Of a stretch of DNA of 5,011 bases, positions 1-5,011 are shown in pieces. The DNA comes from CAZOHC01 sp964579845 (GTDB lineage Bacteria; Patescibacteriota; Microgenomatia; Levybacterales; UBA12049), in NCBI GenBank assembly GCA_964579845.1, contig CAZOHC010000050.1, forward strand, positions 1-5,011. Reading direction: 5' to 3'. The position numbers were made by a program, and so were the translations under genes. Each line of letters starts with the position of its first letter. Positions within the stretch are counted from its first letter, which is position 1. The notes below the pieces were generated by a model. That model saw only the letters and a list, made by a program, of their open reading frames with translations, ran no database searches and was not told the origin of the DNA.

Positions 1-1040
1 ACCATGAGTCATTAGGAGAACCGTTCCATGAAGCAGAGATTAGACTTGATGAATTTACGAATGCACTTGAAAACGTAGAATCAGTGTACGCCGAGAAAAT
101 AAAATCTCTCTTACCGCTTGAGAGTATTAAACCACTTTCTGTCGCTGTTGATATCGGTGACGGGTCGGGGACAAAGTCGATGAGACTTCTTGAGAAGTTG
201 CTTCCACAGGTAACGTTCACATTAATGAATACACGAGATGTTTATGATGCTGATTCTCCGCATGTTGCCGACCCCTCAGGTGAAAAAAATCTTGAACCGG
301 TTCGGAAGAAAGTTCTAGATGAGCGCCTGGACGGTGGGTTTGCATTCGATAGCGATGCTGATCGCGTCCTCGGAGTGGATGAGTCCGGGAGTTATTTAAA
401 CGGTTCAGTACTCGGCAGTGGCATTCTCGAAGCGTTGTTATCAGCCGGTACGCTAGATCAAAATATCGGATATGCTGTTGATTGCGGTGTGTCGTTTCAC
501 AATGCGGTCACCCGTCTGAATAACGAAACAAACAGATCATTGAACTCACTATGTCTCCCTGTCGGCAGATCAATCCTCAGACAGATGGTACGAGATGGCA
601 GCGTTGATTTTGCGATCGAAAATGTCGGACATTTTTACCTGAAGGATTTCTTTATGACAGATTCAGGGACCTTTTCACTGGCCATACTACTGCTCTGGAT
701 GAGTGAAAACGGACCTCTTTCAGGGCTGAGGAGTAGATACCCCGACGGTGAACGTGATCAAATATTTATTCCTGTTGAGGACATAGCAGAAGGAATGGAT
801 CAGAACATTGAAGAAGCGTTACGGCAATTACCCGGTGGAACAGATCTGAGAAAAATTGACGTTGATGGTGTCCGTTATGAGCTTTATAACGGTGAATGGC
901 TTGAAAGCTGGTTTGCGACCAGAAAATCAGGGTATGAACCTATTCAAAAATATTTTTTTGGTTCCCTTGACGACGAATTGTTTGCTAAACTCAGAGCAAT
1001 TGTCACGAACGAGTTAAAAAATACCCGGGAATCGAATTAA
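1..1040 (+). CDS. Phosphomannomutase/phosphoglucomutase-family protein (alpha-D-phosphohexomutase), 5' truncated
   Basis: Enzymes of this family move a phosphate between C1 and C6 of hexose phosphates in the cytoplasm, supplying sugar nucleotides for cell-envelope glycans. The frame is open from the left edge (first full codon at 3), so the GTG at 84 is an internal Val and not a start. The missing upstream part should carry domain 1 with the catalytic phosphoserine. Visible in order: start of domain 2 (VAVDIGDGSG, 141-170); the Mg-binding loop DSDADR (348-365), with all three Asp kept; the domain 3 sugar-binding motif as ENVGH (618-632), where the family usually has GExSGH; and the domain 4 phosphate-binding loop as RKSGYEP (921-941), usually RxSGTEP. 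The stop is TAA at 1038-1040. These substitutions make the substrate uncertain, so phosphomannomutase, phosphoglucomutase and phosphoglucosamine mutase cannot be told apart here. Family membership is firm; the exact reaction is inference. Confidence 0.88.
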   Translation, partial: HESLGEPFHEAEIRLDEFTNALENVESVYAEKIKSLLPLESIKPLSVAVDIGDGSGTKSMRLLEKLLPQVTFTLMNTRDVYDADSPHVADPSGEKNLEPVRKKVLDERLDGGFAFDSDADRVLGVDESGSYLNGSVLGSGILEALLSAGTLDQNIGYAVDCGVSFHNAVTRLNNETNRSLNSLCLPVGRSILRQMVRDGSVDFAIENVGHFYLKDFFMTDSGTFSLAILLLWMSENGPLSGLRSRYPDGERDQIFIPVEDIAEGMDQNIEEALRQLPGGTDLRKIDVDGVRYELYNGEWLESWFATRKSGYEPIQKYFFGSLDDELFAKLRAIVTNELKNTRESN

Positions 1041-1066
1041 TCCTACAAAGACTTCTCCTCATTTTG

Positions 1067-1075
1067 TGCTACAAT
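1067..1075 (+). promoter_or_regulatory. Predicted extended -10 promoter of rarA, nearly leaderless
   Basis: TGCTACAAT gives an extended -10 element (TG at 1067-1068, -10 hexamer TACAAT at 1070-1075). No convincing -35 lies 16-18 bases upstream, which fits an extended -10 promoter. The hexamer ends 9 bases before the ATG at 1085, so transcription would begin about 0-4 bases before that codon. There is no Shine-Dalgarno sequence between the box and the ATG. The prediction rests on sequence alone. Confidence 0.55.
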
Positions 1076-1084
1076 CGATTCGCT

Positions 1085-2290
1085 ATGAACCTTGCATTTA
1101 GGATGCGACCTACATCTCTTGATACCTTTTTCGGGCAGGAACACCTCGTCGGTCGCGGTAAAATTATCCGGAACATGATAGAAAGTGATCAGCTATTTTC
1201 GCTCATTTTCTGGGGCCCGCCGGGTACCGGGAAAACAACACTAGCATCCATTATCGCTAAGGAAACAAATTCAGAATTTTATATGCTGTCAGCGGTGACG
1301 ACGGGAAAAGAAGACTTACTGAAAATAGTGAATCTGGCAAAGAATAACCAAGCACTCCACAAACGAACGATCCTTTTTATTGACGAAATTCACCGTTGGA
1401 ATAAGGCACAGCAGGATGTACTGCTTCCTCATGTTGAGAGCGGGTTAATGATTCTGATAGGAGCGACGACAGAAAATCCTTCGTTTGAGGTGAATAATGC
1501 GTTGTTATCAAGAAGTCGTGTCTTTGTTCTGGAAGCACTTTCACGAAAAGACCTGAAATCACTTATTAACCAGGCACTGATTGACACACATGTCGGGCTA
1601 GGTGAGATGAAAAAAAAGATAAACGATGATGCAGCAGAAACGTTGATCAGACTCTCAGGAGGCGACGCCAGAGTACTACTGAATGCGCTTGAAATTGCTG
1701 CACAGATGACAAAATCGAAAAACATTTCTGAGAAAGTCATTATTGAAGTCTTCCAGAACCGCGCAGGAGGTCTCTATGATAAAAAAGCAGATGAACATTA
1801 CAATACGATCAGTTCATTTATCAAATCCATGCGTGCATCAGATGTCGACGCAGCGTTGTATTATCTGGCGAGGATGGTTGAGGGAGGCGAAGATCCGAAG
1901 TTTATCGCAAGACGAATGGTAATCTTCGCTTCAGAAGATATCGGTATGGCACAACCGACAGCACTTGTCGTAGCAAATGAGGTCTTCAGGGCGTGTGAAA
2001 TAATCGGCTATCCTGAGTGTGCGATAAACCTAGCACATGGAGCGGTTTACTTAGCAAGCGCAAAAAAAGATCGTCGCGCATACGACGCGTATTTTCGTGC
2101 ACTAGATGATGTTCGGAAGTCTCCGAATGAGCCGATTCCACTTCATCTTCGCAACGCTCCGACGAAACTTATGAACGACCTTGGTTACGTAAAACATTAC
2201 AACTGGGAAGAAGGCAAGGTCGGGCCGAAAGAAGGGAAGTCTTTACTTCCTGAAAAACTCACAGGGCGGAAGTATTATAAGAAATATTGA
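1085..2290 (+). CDS. rarA: Replication-associated recombination protein RarA (MgsA), AAA+ ATPase
   Basis: RarA/MgsA proteins (related to eukaryotic WRNIP1) are cytoplasmic tetrameric ATPases of the clamp-loader clade that act at stalled replication forks and single-stranded DNA. The 401-residue protein has the whole family layout: the N-terminal RMRP and FGQEHLVG motifs; Walker A GPPGTGKT (44-51); Walker B ILFIDE (96-101), followed by HRWNK where HRFNK is usual; sensor 1 GATTENPS (126-133); arginine-finger region SRSR (142-145); sensor 2 GGDAR (192-196); then the C-terminal tetramerisation domain with GGEDP (267-271) and ASEDIGMA (282-289), ending in LPEKLTGRKYY. Length is within the family range (E. 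coli about 447). ATG 1085 is preferred over TTG 1064 because TTG 1064 overlaps the predicted promoter, neither start has a Shine-Dalgarno sequence, and homology begins just after 1085. The gene follows the phosphohexomutase stop by 44 bases and appears to have its own promoter. The stop is TGA. Confidence 0.95.
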   Translation: MNLAFRMRPTSLDTFFGQEHLVGRGKIIRNMIESDQLFSLIFWGPPGTGKTTLASIIAKETNSEFYMLSAVTTGKEDLLKIVNLAKNNQALHKRTILFIDEIHRWNKAQQDVLLPHVESGLMILIGATTENPSFEVNNALLSRSRVFVLEALSRKDLKSLINQALIDTHVGLGEMKKKINDDAAETLIRLSGGDARVLLNALEIAAQMTKSKNISEKVIIEVFQNRAGGLYDKKADEHYNTISSFIKSMRASDVDAALYYLARMVEGGEDPKFIARRMVIFASEDIGMAQPTALVVANEVFRACEIIGYPECAINLAHGAVYLASAKKDRRAYDAYFRALDDVRKSPNEPIPLHLRNAPTKLMNDLGYVKHYNWEEGKVGPKEGKSLLPEKLTGRKYYKKY

Positions 2291-2319
2291 TTATTCCAGA
2301 CGGTGAGTCTGATGGAGGC

Positions 2320-2348
2320 TTTCTACTTTCTTGAGAATACTCTATACT
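2320..2348 (+). promoter_or_regulatory. Predicted leaderless promoter of the small membrane-protein pair
   Basis: A -10 hexamer TATACT lies at 2343-2348 with a weak -35 match TTTCTA (2320-2325) at 17-base spacing. The -10 ends 6 bases before ATG 2355, so the expected +1 falls on or next to the A of the start codon. No Shine-Dalgarno sequence precedes this ATG. The -10 is good and the -35 is poor. Confidence 0.5.
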
Positions 2349-2354
2349 GGTTGT

Positions 2355-2615
2355 ATGAGAAAGGTGTGGTTTAAACGGAAACTGTACGGATGGGGCTGGA
2401 CACCGGCAACTTGGCAGGGTTGGCTTGTTACTGCTATATTCGCGGGAATTATTTTTTGGCTCGGACGATCATTTGATTCAGAGTCCTCGATACGGGAATC
2501 GTTCATGACATTTTTTATCCCGCTCATATTCCTCACTATTCTTTTTATCTATATCGCTTACCGAACAGGTGAAAAACCTTTCTGGCAGTGGGGGAAAAGA
2601 AAGGAGGTAAAATAA
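2355..2615 (+). CDS. Small Trp-rich two-helix membrane protein of unknown function (YGWGWTPATWQGW motif)
   Basis: This is an 86-residue protein that I recognise only as a type of uncharacterised small membrane protein, recalled mainly from candidate-phyla genomes. A basic N-terminus (RKVWFKRK) leads into the aromatic motif YGWGWTPATWQGW (11-23), then a first hydrophobic helix (about 22-37), a polar loop with several Ser and acidic residues (38-49), a second helix (about 50-69), and a basic C-terminus containing TGEKPFWQWGK (71-81). There are eight Trp in 86 residues, grouped at the predicted membrane interfaces. Both termini are basic and are therefore probably cytoplasmic. ATG 2355 is chosen over TTG 2331 because TTG 2331 lies upstream of the predicted -10 and both lack a Shine-Dalgarno sequence. 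The last codons contain the ribosome binding site of the next gene, whose start is 2 bases past this stop, so the two are probably co-translated. No catalytic motif is visible. Confidence 0.8.
   Translation: MRKVWFKRKLYGWGWTPATWQGWLVTAIFAGIIFWLGRSFDSESSIRESFMTFFIPLIFLTILFIYIAYRTGEKPFWQWGKRKEVK
2601..2608 (+). promoter_or_regulatory. Perfect Shine-Dalgarno sequence that sets the TTG start at 2618
   Basis: AAGGAGGT fully matches the usual anti-Shine-Dalgarno core and lies inside the last codons of the upstream gene (encoding KGG in the downstream frame). The spacer to TTG 2618 is 9 bases. It decides the start of the second small gene against the alternative GTG at 2588, which has no such site. 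Confidence 0.8.
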
Positions 2616-2617
2616 TA

Positions 2618-2797
2618 TTGAAAAATTTCAAAGATAAGTACACCGGTTCAGGATTGATACTCGGTCTAATTCTCGGTGTCATTATCGGAATAATGATGGA
2701 TAACATTGCGATCGGAATTCCGATCGGTTTAGTATTCGGTATCGCGATCGATAATTTCTATAACACTGAGAAGAAAAAAAAGAGAAAGAGTAAATAA
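2618..2797 (+). CDS. Small glycine-zipper membrane hairpin protein of unknown function
   Basis: This 59-residue protein starts at TTG with the strong ribosome binding site at 2601-2608. After a short polar head (1-9) come two hydrophobic segments with regular glycine spacing: G12, G16, G20, G24 in the first and G33, G37, G41 in the second. Each segment ends in Asp-Asn (28-29 and 45-46). A strongly basic tail (KKKKRKSK, 52-59) suggests the C-terminus stays in the cytoplasm. GxxxG repeats of this kind pack transmembrane helices closely, so a membrane hairpin that oligomerises or pairs with a partner is a reasonable inference. The partner could be the 86-residue protein encoded 2 bases upstream. 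Similar small glycine-zipper proteins occur in many bacteria without an assigned role. I cannot name a function. Confidence 0.75.
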   Translation: MKNFKDKYTGSGLILGLILGVIIGIMMDNIAIGIPIGLVFGIAIDNFYNTEKKKKRKSK

Positions 2798-2819
2798 CAA
2801 TAGTGCGTCGTGTTCGTAT

Positions 2820-2839
2820 ACTCGGAGACGTGAGTTTTT
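2820..2839 (+). terminator. Weak possible terminator after the small membrane-protein pair
   Basis: ACTC (2820-2823) can pair with GAGT (2832-2835), with one G-T pair inside, and five T residues (2835-2839) follow or overlap the stem. It lies between two convergent genes, where a terminator is expected. The stem is short, so this is only a candidate. A second short stem (ATAG/CTAT at about 2844-2856) could serve the opposite strand but has no T run. Confidence 0.25.
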
Positions 2840-2860
2840 CCTGTATAGCAACTCTATCGG

Positions 2861-3079
2861 CTAAGCGACACCTACATAGGAAAACCGTGCTACTTTCTTG
2901 CCGTTAATTTCAACCTTCTCCAGAAACATATGCTTCGGACGAATCCAGAATTTACTATTTGGGTTATCATAGAGGCACTCATACACGACATATTCCTCAA
3001 GCGTCTCAGAGTGCTTTGCTACTGAAAGCACTCGGTAATAATTTCCAGATTTCTCATGACGATATTTTCCCAGTTTCAT
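2861..3079 (-). CDS. DUF1653 family protein
   Basis: This is a 72-residue soluble protein matching the DUF1653 pattern from end to end: KLGKYRH (2-8), YYRVLSVAKHSETLEEYVVY (14-33), ECLYDNP (34-40), FWIRP (44-48), MFLEKVE (51-57) and the closing RFSYVG (65-70). The family is small, basic to neutral, widespread and has no established biochemical function that I know of. The start at 3079 fits the normal family N-terminus and lies 7 bases after a TATAAT box on the same strand. An alternative ATG at 3109 would add MKKSFVIIRD and has a GAGG 8 bases upstream, so it cannot be fully excluded. The open frame continues to 3265, but that extension runs antisense through the ABC exporter start and has no family similarity. 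The gene converges on the small membrane pair and diverges from the exporter gene. Confidence 0.9.
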   Translation of the reverse strand: MKLGKYRHEKSGNYYRVLSVAKHSETLEEYVVYECLYDNPNSKFWIRPKHMFLEKVEINGKKVARFSYVGVA

Positions 3080-3086
3080 GTCCCTA

Positions 3087-3095
3087 ATTATAACA
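3087..3095 (-). promoter_or_regulatory. Predicted extended -10 promoter of the DUF1653 gene, leaderless
   Basis: On the minus strand the sequence reads TGTTATAAT (3095 down to 3087), a perfect extended -10. It ends 7 bases before ATG 3079, so the predicted +1 is at or next to the start codon. No good -35 is seen, which is acceptable for an extended -10. An A/T-rich stretch (about 3096-3109) lies just upstream. Confidence 0.6.
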
Positions 3096-3114
3096 AAACT
3101 TTTTTTCATTCTAC

Positions 3115-3143
3115 TTGCCTCTAAATTTTCATAAACATATAAT
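3115..3143 (+). promoter_or_regulatory. Predicted sigma70-type promoter of the ABC exporter gene, leaderless
   Basis: TTGCCT (3115-3120, four of six matches to TTGACA), a 17-base spacer and a perfect TATAAT (3138-3143) form the best promoter in the window. The -10 ends 6 bases before ATG 3150, placing +1 at the start codon itself. An in-frame stop (TAA 3132-3134) limits how far upstream the gene can begin. Confidence 0.65.
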
Positions 3144-3149
3144 GGGTTG

Positions 3150-5011
3150 ATGAATTCAGATGGTAGCAACATGCGGCATTCACTCCGTTCATTTATGCAA
3201 GATGCATCAGTCAAAGATGCAAAAATTGCGTCAAGAACGCTTCGGCGGATTATACAGTTTGCCAAGCCGTATAAGAAACTGCTGATCTATTTTTTTATCC
3301 TGATTGTGGTAAATGCCGGTATCGGAGCGGTCGGACCACTCATATTCCGTGAAATTATTAATGAAGGTATTTTGGGTAGGAATGCTCCGCTTGTTATTCA
3401 GCTGGCTTTTTTAATCGCCGGGTTGGCAGTCATAGATGCAATCCTTTCCCTTCTTCAACGATACTTATCAGCTCGCATCGGAGAGGGACTCATCTTTGAT
3501 CTTCGAACAAAAGTTTTCTCTCATATCCAGAAAATGCCGATTGCATTTTTTACCAGGACGCAGACTGGTTCTCTTGTGAGTCGTTTAAACAGCGATGTAC
3601 AGGGAGCACAGCAGGCTTTTACTAGTGTACTTTCAACTGTTATAGGTAACCTCATAAGTGTCACGCTCGTTCTCGCAGCAATGTTTTTTCTTTCATGGCA
3701 ATTAACGCTTGTCTCACTTCTTATCCTTCCGGTTTTTGTTTTTCCTGCACGGTGGTTTGGCCGAAGACTTCAGAAAATTACGAAGGAAAGCTATGAGTTA
3801 AATGCAGAGATGAATACGACAATGATCGAGCGATTTAATGTCGCAGGAGCACTTTTGACCAAACTATTCGGCAACTATAAGCGGGAAGAAAAAATCTTTC
3901 ATGAGCGAGCAGGGCGTGTCAGAGATATTGGTGTCAGCCAAGCAATGTATGGGAGGATATTCGCTACGTCACTGATTCTCACTGCCTCACTCGCGACTGC
4001 ACTGATCTATGGATGGGGAGGAGTACTTGCAGTCGACGGGATACTGAATGTCGGAACAGTAATTGCACTGACTGCTTACCTGAACAGATTATACGGACCC
4101 CTCACCGCACTTTCGAATATGAATGTTGAAATTTTGACTGCGCTTGTTTCGTTTGAGCGAGTATTTGAAGTACTGGATCTTCGCCCTATGATTCGTGAGA
4201 AACGAAATGCCCGGAAACTGAAGCGCGGTAGAGCGCGCATTACATTTCGGAATGTTTACTTCAGTTATCCGACAGCGAATGAAGTATCGCTTGCTTCACT
4301 CGAATCAGTGGCAGTACTTGATCAGACTCCATCACAGGAAGTATTATCTGATATCAGTTTTACAGTCGAACCCGGACAACTCGTCGCTTTGGTCGGACCG
4401 TCTGGTGCCGGAAAATCCACAATCACGCAATTAGTTGCCAGATTGTACGATGTGCGACAAGGATCAGTTATGATAAACGGCATCGATATTCGCGATGTAT
4501 CACTTGACTCACTTCGTGAAAGCATCGGCATCGTCACACAGGAATCACATATGTTCCATGACACGATCCGTAATAATCTTCTCTTCGCGAAGCCGAATGC
4601 TACAGAGAATGAAATAATGAATGCACTAAATCAAGCACAGATACTGCCTTTTATCACATCTCTTCCACAAGGACTTGATACGTTAGTTGGGGAGCGAGGA
4701 TATCGACTATCAGGTGGAGAAAAGCAACGACTTGCGATAGCCAGGCTGTTACTGAAAGCACCTGACATCATTATTCTCGATGAAGCGACAGCTCATCTGG
4801 ATTCCGAATCAGAGGCAGCAGTACAAAAAGCATTTCAGGTCGCATTAAGCGGTCGAACATCACTTGTCATCGCTCACCGTCTCTCGACGGTCAGAAATGC
4901 TGACCAGATTCTCGTTATTGATAAAGGCAGGATTAGGGAGCAAGGAAAACACGCAGAACTACTCAGAAAAAAAGGCCTCTACGCAGAACTCTATAAAACC
5001 CAATTCAGAGA
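3150..5011 (+). CDS. ABC exporter half-transporter (membrane domain fused to ATPase), 3' truncated
   Basis: This is an inner-membrane ATP-driven exporter of the type IV (MsbA/MDR-like) fold; 620 residues are in the window and the frame is still open at the edge. The membrane domain (about 30-335) has hydrophobic helices near 44-66, 81-103, 162-182, 185-203, 270-295 and 302-322. The ATPase domain keeps every key element: A-loop Tyr373, Walker A GPSGAGKST (416-424), Q-loop Gln464, signature LSGGE (520-524), Walker B Asp544 with catalytic Glu545, and switch His576. The D-loop reads HLD where ALD is commoner. About 20 extra residues sit between the A-loop and Walker A (375-397). The end YAELYKTQFR resembles the usual C-terminus, so only a few codons are probably missing. 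It may form a homodimer, or pair with a second half encoded beyond the edge. ATG 3150 is chosen because of the adjacent promoter; ATG 3171 is the alternative. The substrate is unknown. Confidence 0.93.
   Translation, partial: MNSDGSNMRHSLRSFMQDASVKDAKIASRTLRRIIQFAKPYKKLLIYFFILIVVNAGIGAVGPLIFREIINEGILGRNAPLVIQLAFLIAGLAVIDAILSLLQRYLSARIGEGLIFDLRTKVFSHIQKMPIAFFTRTQTGSLVSRLNSDVQGAQQAFTSVLSTVIGNLISVTLVLAAMFFLSWQLTLVSLLILPVFVFPARWFGRRLQKITKESYELNAEMNTTMIERFNVAGALLTKLFGNYKREEKIFHERAGRVRDIGVSQAMYGRIFATSLILTASLATALIYGWGGVLAVDGILNVGTVIALTAYLNRLYGPLTALSNMNVEILTALVSFERVFEVLDLRPMIREKRNARKLKRGRARITFRNVYFSYPTANEVSLASLESVAVLDQTPSQEVLSDISFTVEPGQLVALVGPSGAGKSTITQLVARLYDVRQGSVMINGIDIRDVSLDSLRESIGIVTQESHMFHDTIRNNLLFAKPNATENEIMNALNQAQILPFITSLPQGLDTLVGERGYRLSGGEKQRLAIARLLLKAPDIIILDEATAHLDSESEAAVQKAFQVALSGRTSLVIAHRLSTVRNADQILVIDKGRIREQGKHAELLRKKGLYAELYKTQFR
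4272..4340 (+). other. Insertion between A-loop and Walker A in the ABC exporter
   Basis: Residues 375-397 of the exporter, including EVSLASLESVAVLD, lie where most exporters have only a few residues linking the A-loop strand to the strand before Walker A. I recognise a very similar EVSLASLE segment from ABC exporters of Actinobacteria and Chloroflexi, so it appears to be a subfamily trait and not an error. The frame is intact on both sides. Confidence 0.65.

Noticed and set aside
1377..1740. Two minus-strand open frames inside rarA.
   Set aside because: They overlap the strongly conserved Walker B, sensor 1 and sensor 2 coding region of rarA and show no recognisable protein features.
2297..2311. 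Hairpin CAGAC-GGTGA-GTCTG after the rarA stop as a terminator.
   Set aside because: Only 5 base pairs and no T run directly after it. It could slow polymerase, but it does not meet the usual form of an intrinsic terminator.
2331..2336. TTGAGA as the -35 element of the small membrane-protein promoter.
   Set aside because: It lies only 6 bases before the TATACT -10 box, far too close for sigma70-type spacing.
2342..2536. Minus-strand frame opposite the 86-residue membrane protein.
   Set aside because: No start signal or recognisable domain, and the plus-strand gene has motif, promoter and operon support.
2861..3265. Long 134-residue version of the DUF1653 frame starting at 3265 on the minus strand.
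   Set aside because: The first 52 residues have no family similarity and run antisense through the exporter's N-terminal codons. The family begins near ATG 3079, which has its own -10 box.
4252..4564. A plus-strand frame and a minus-strand frame inside the ABC exporter.
   Set aside because: Both are shadows of the conserved ATPase domain, which is uninterrupted in its own frame.
1..5011. Recoding of TGA or another alternative genetic code, considered because candidate-phyla lineages sometimes use it.
   Set aside because: No in-frame TGA was found in the conserved genes, Trp is encoded by TGG, and rarA ends at a TGA exactly where the family ends.

Overview
The window reads as ordinary bacterial chromosome using the standard genetic code (TGA ends rarA). 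GC content is roughly 40-50% in the lines I counted. The mix of genes suggests Candidate Phyla Radiation (Patescibacteria) or a similar small-genome lineage, but this is only moderately supported. The hints are a Trp-rich two-helix small protein with a YGWGWTPATWQGW motif, a stand-alone DUF1653 protein, and an ABC exporter whose ATPase half resembles one I associate with Actinobacteria and Chloroflexi. No rRNA, tRNA, CRISPR array, insertion sequence or phage gene is visible.

Layout, left to right. Positions 1-1040 (+) hold the C-terminal part of a phosphomannomutase/phosphoglucomutase-family enzyme, whose start lies off the left edge. Positions 1085-2290 (+) hold rarA (mgsA), a complete replication-associated AAA+ ATPase. 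Positions 2355-2615 and 2618-2797 (+) hold two small membrane proteins only 2 bases apart, clearly one transcription unit. Positions 2861-3079 (-) hold a 72-residue DUF1653 protein, convergent with the small pair and divergent from the next gene. From 3150 to the right edge (+) runs an ABC exporter half-transporter (membrane domain fused to ATPase domain), complete except for its last few codons. Gaps between genes are 2-70 bases, and no gene-free stretch exceeds 300 bases.

The most informative pattern is regulatory. Each of the four genes that appears to open a transcription unit (rarA, the first small membrane gene, the DUF1653 gene, the ABC gene) has a sigma70-type -10 box ending only 6-9 bases before the ATG favoured by homology, with no Shine-Dalgarno sequence. 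This predicts leaderless or nearly leaderless mRNAs. The one clearly operon-internal gene (2618-2797) instead has a perfect AAGGAGGT Shine-Dalgarno sequence and a TTG start. The cell therefore seems to use two modes of translation initiation according to position in the operon.

Functionally the genes form no single pathway: sugar-phosphate metabolism, replication-fork maintenance, two unknown membrane proteins, one unknown soluble protein and an exporter. I do not see a new multi-gene system. The points worth a second look are the promoter architecture, the glycine-zipper small protein and its partner, the insertion in the exporter's ATPase domain, and the altered motifs of the phosphohexomutase.
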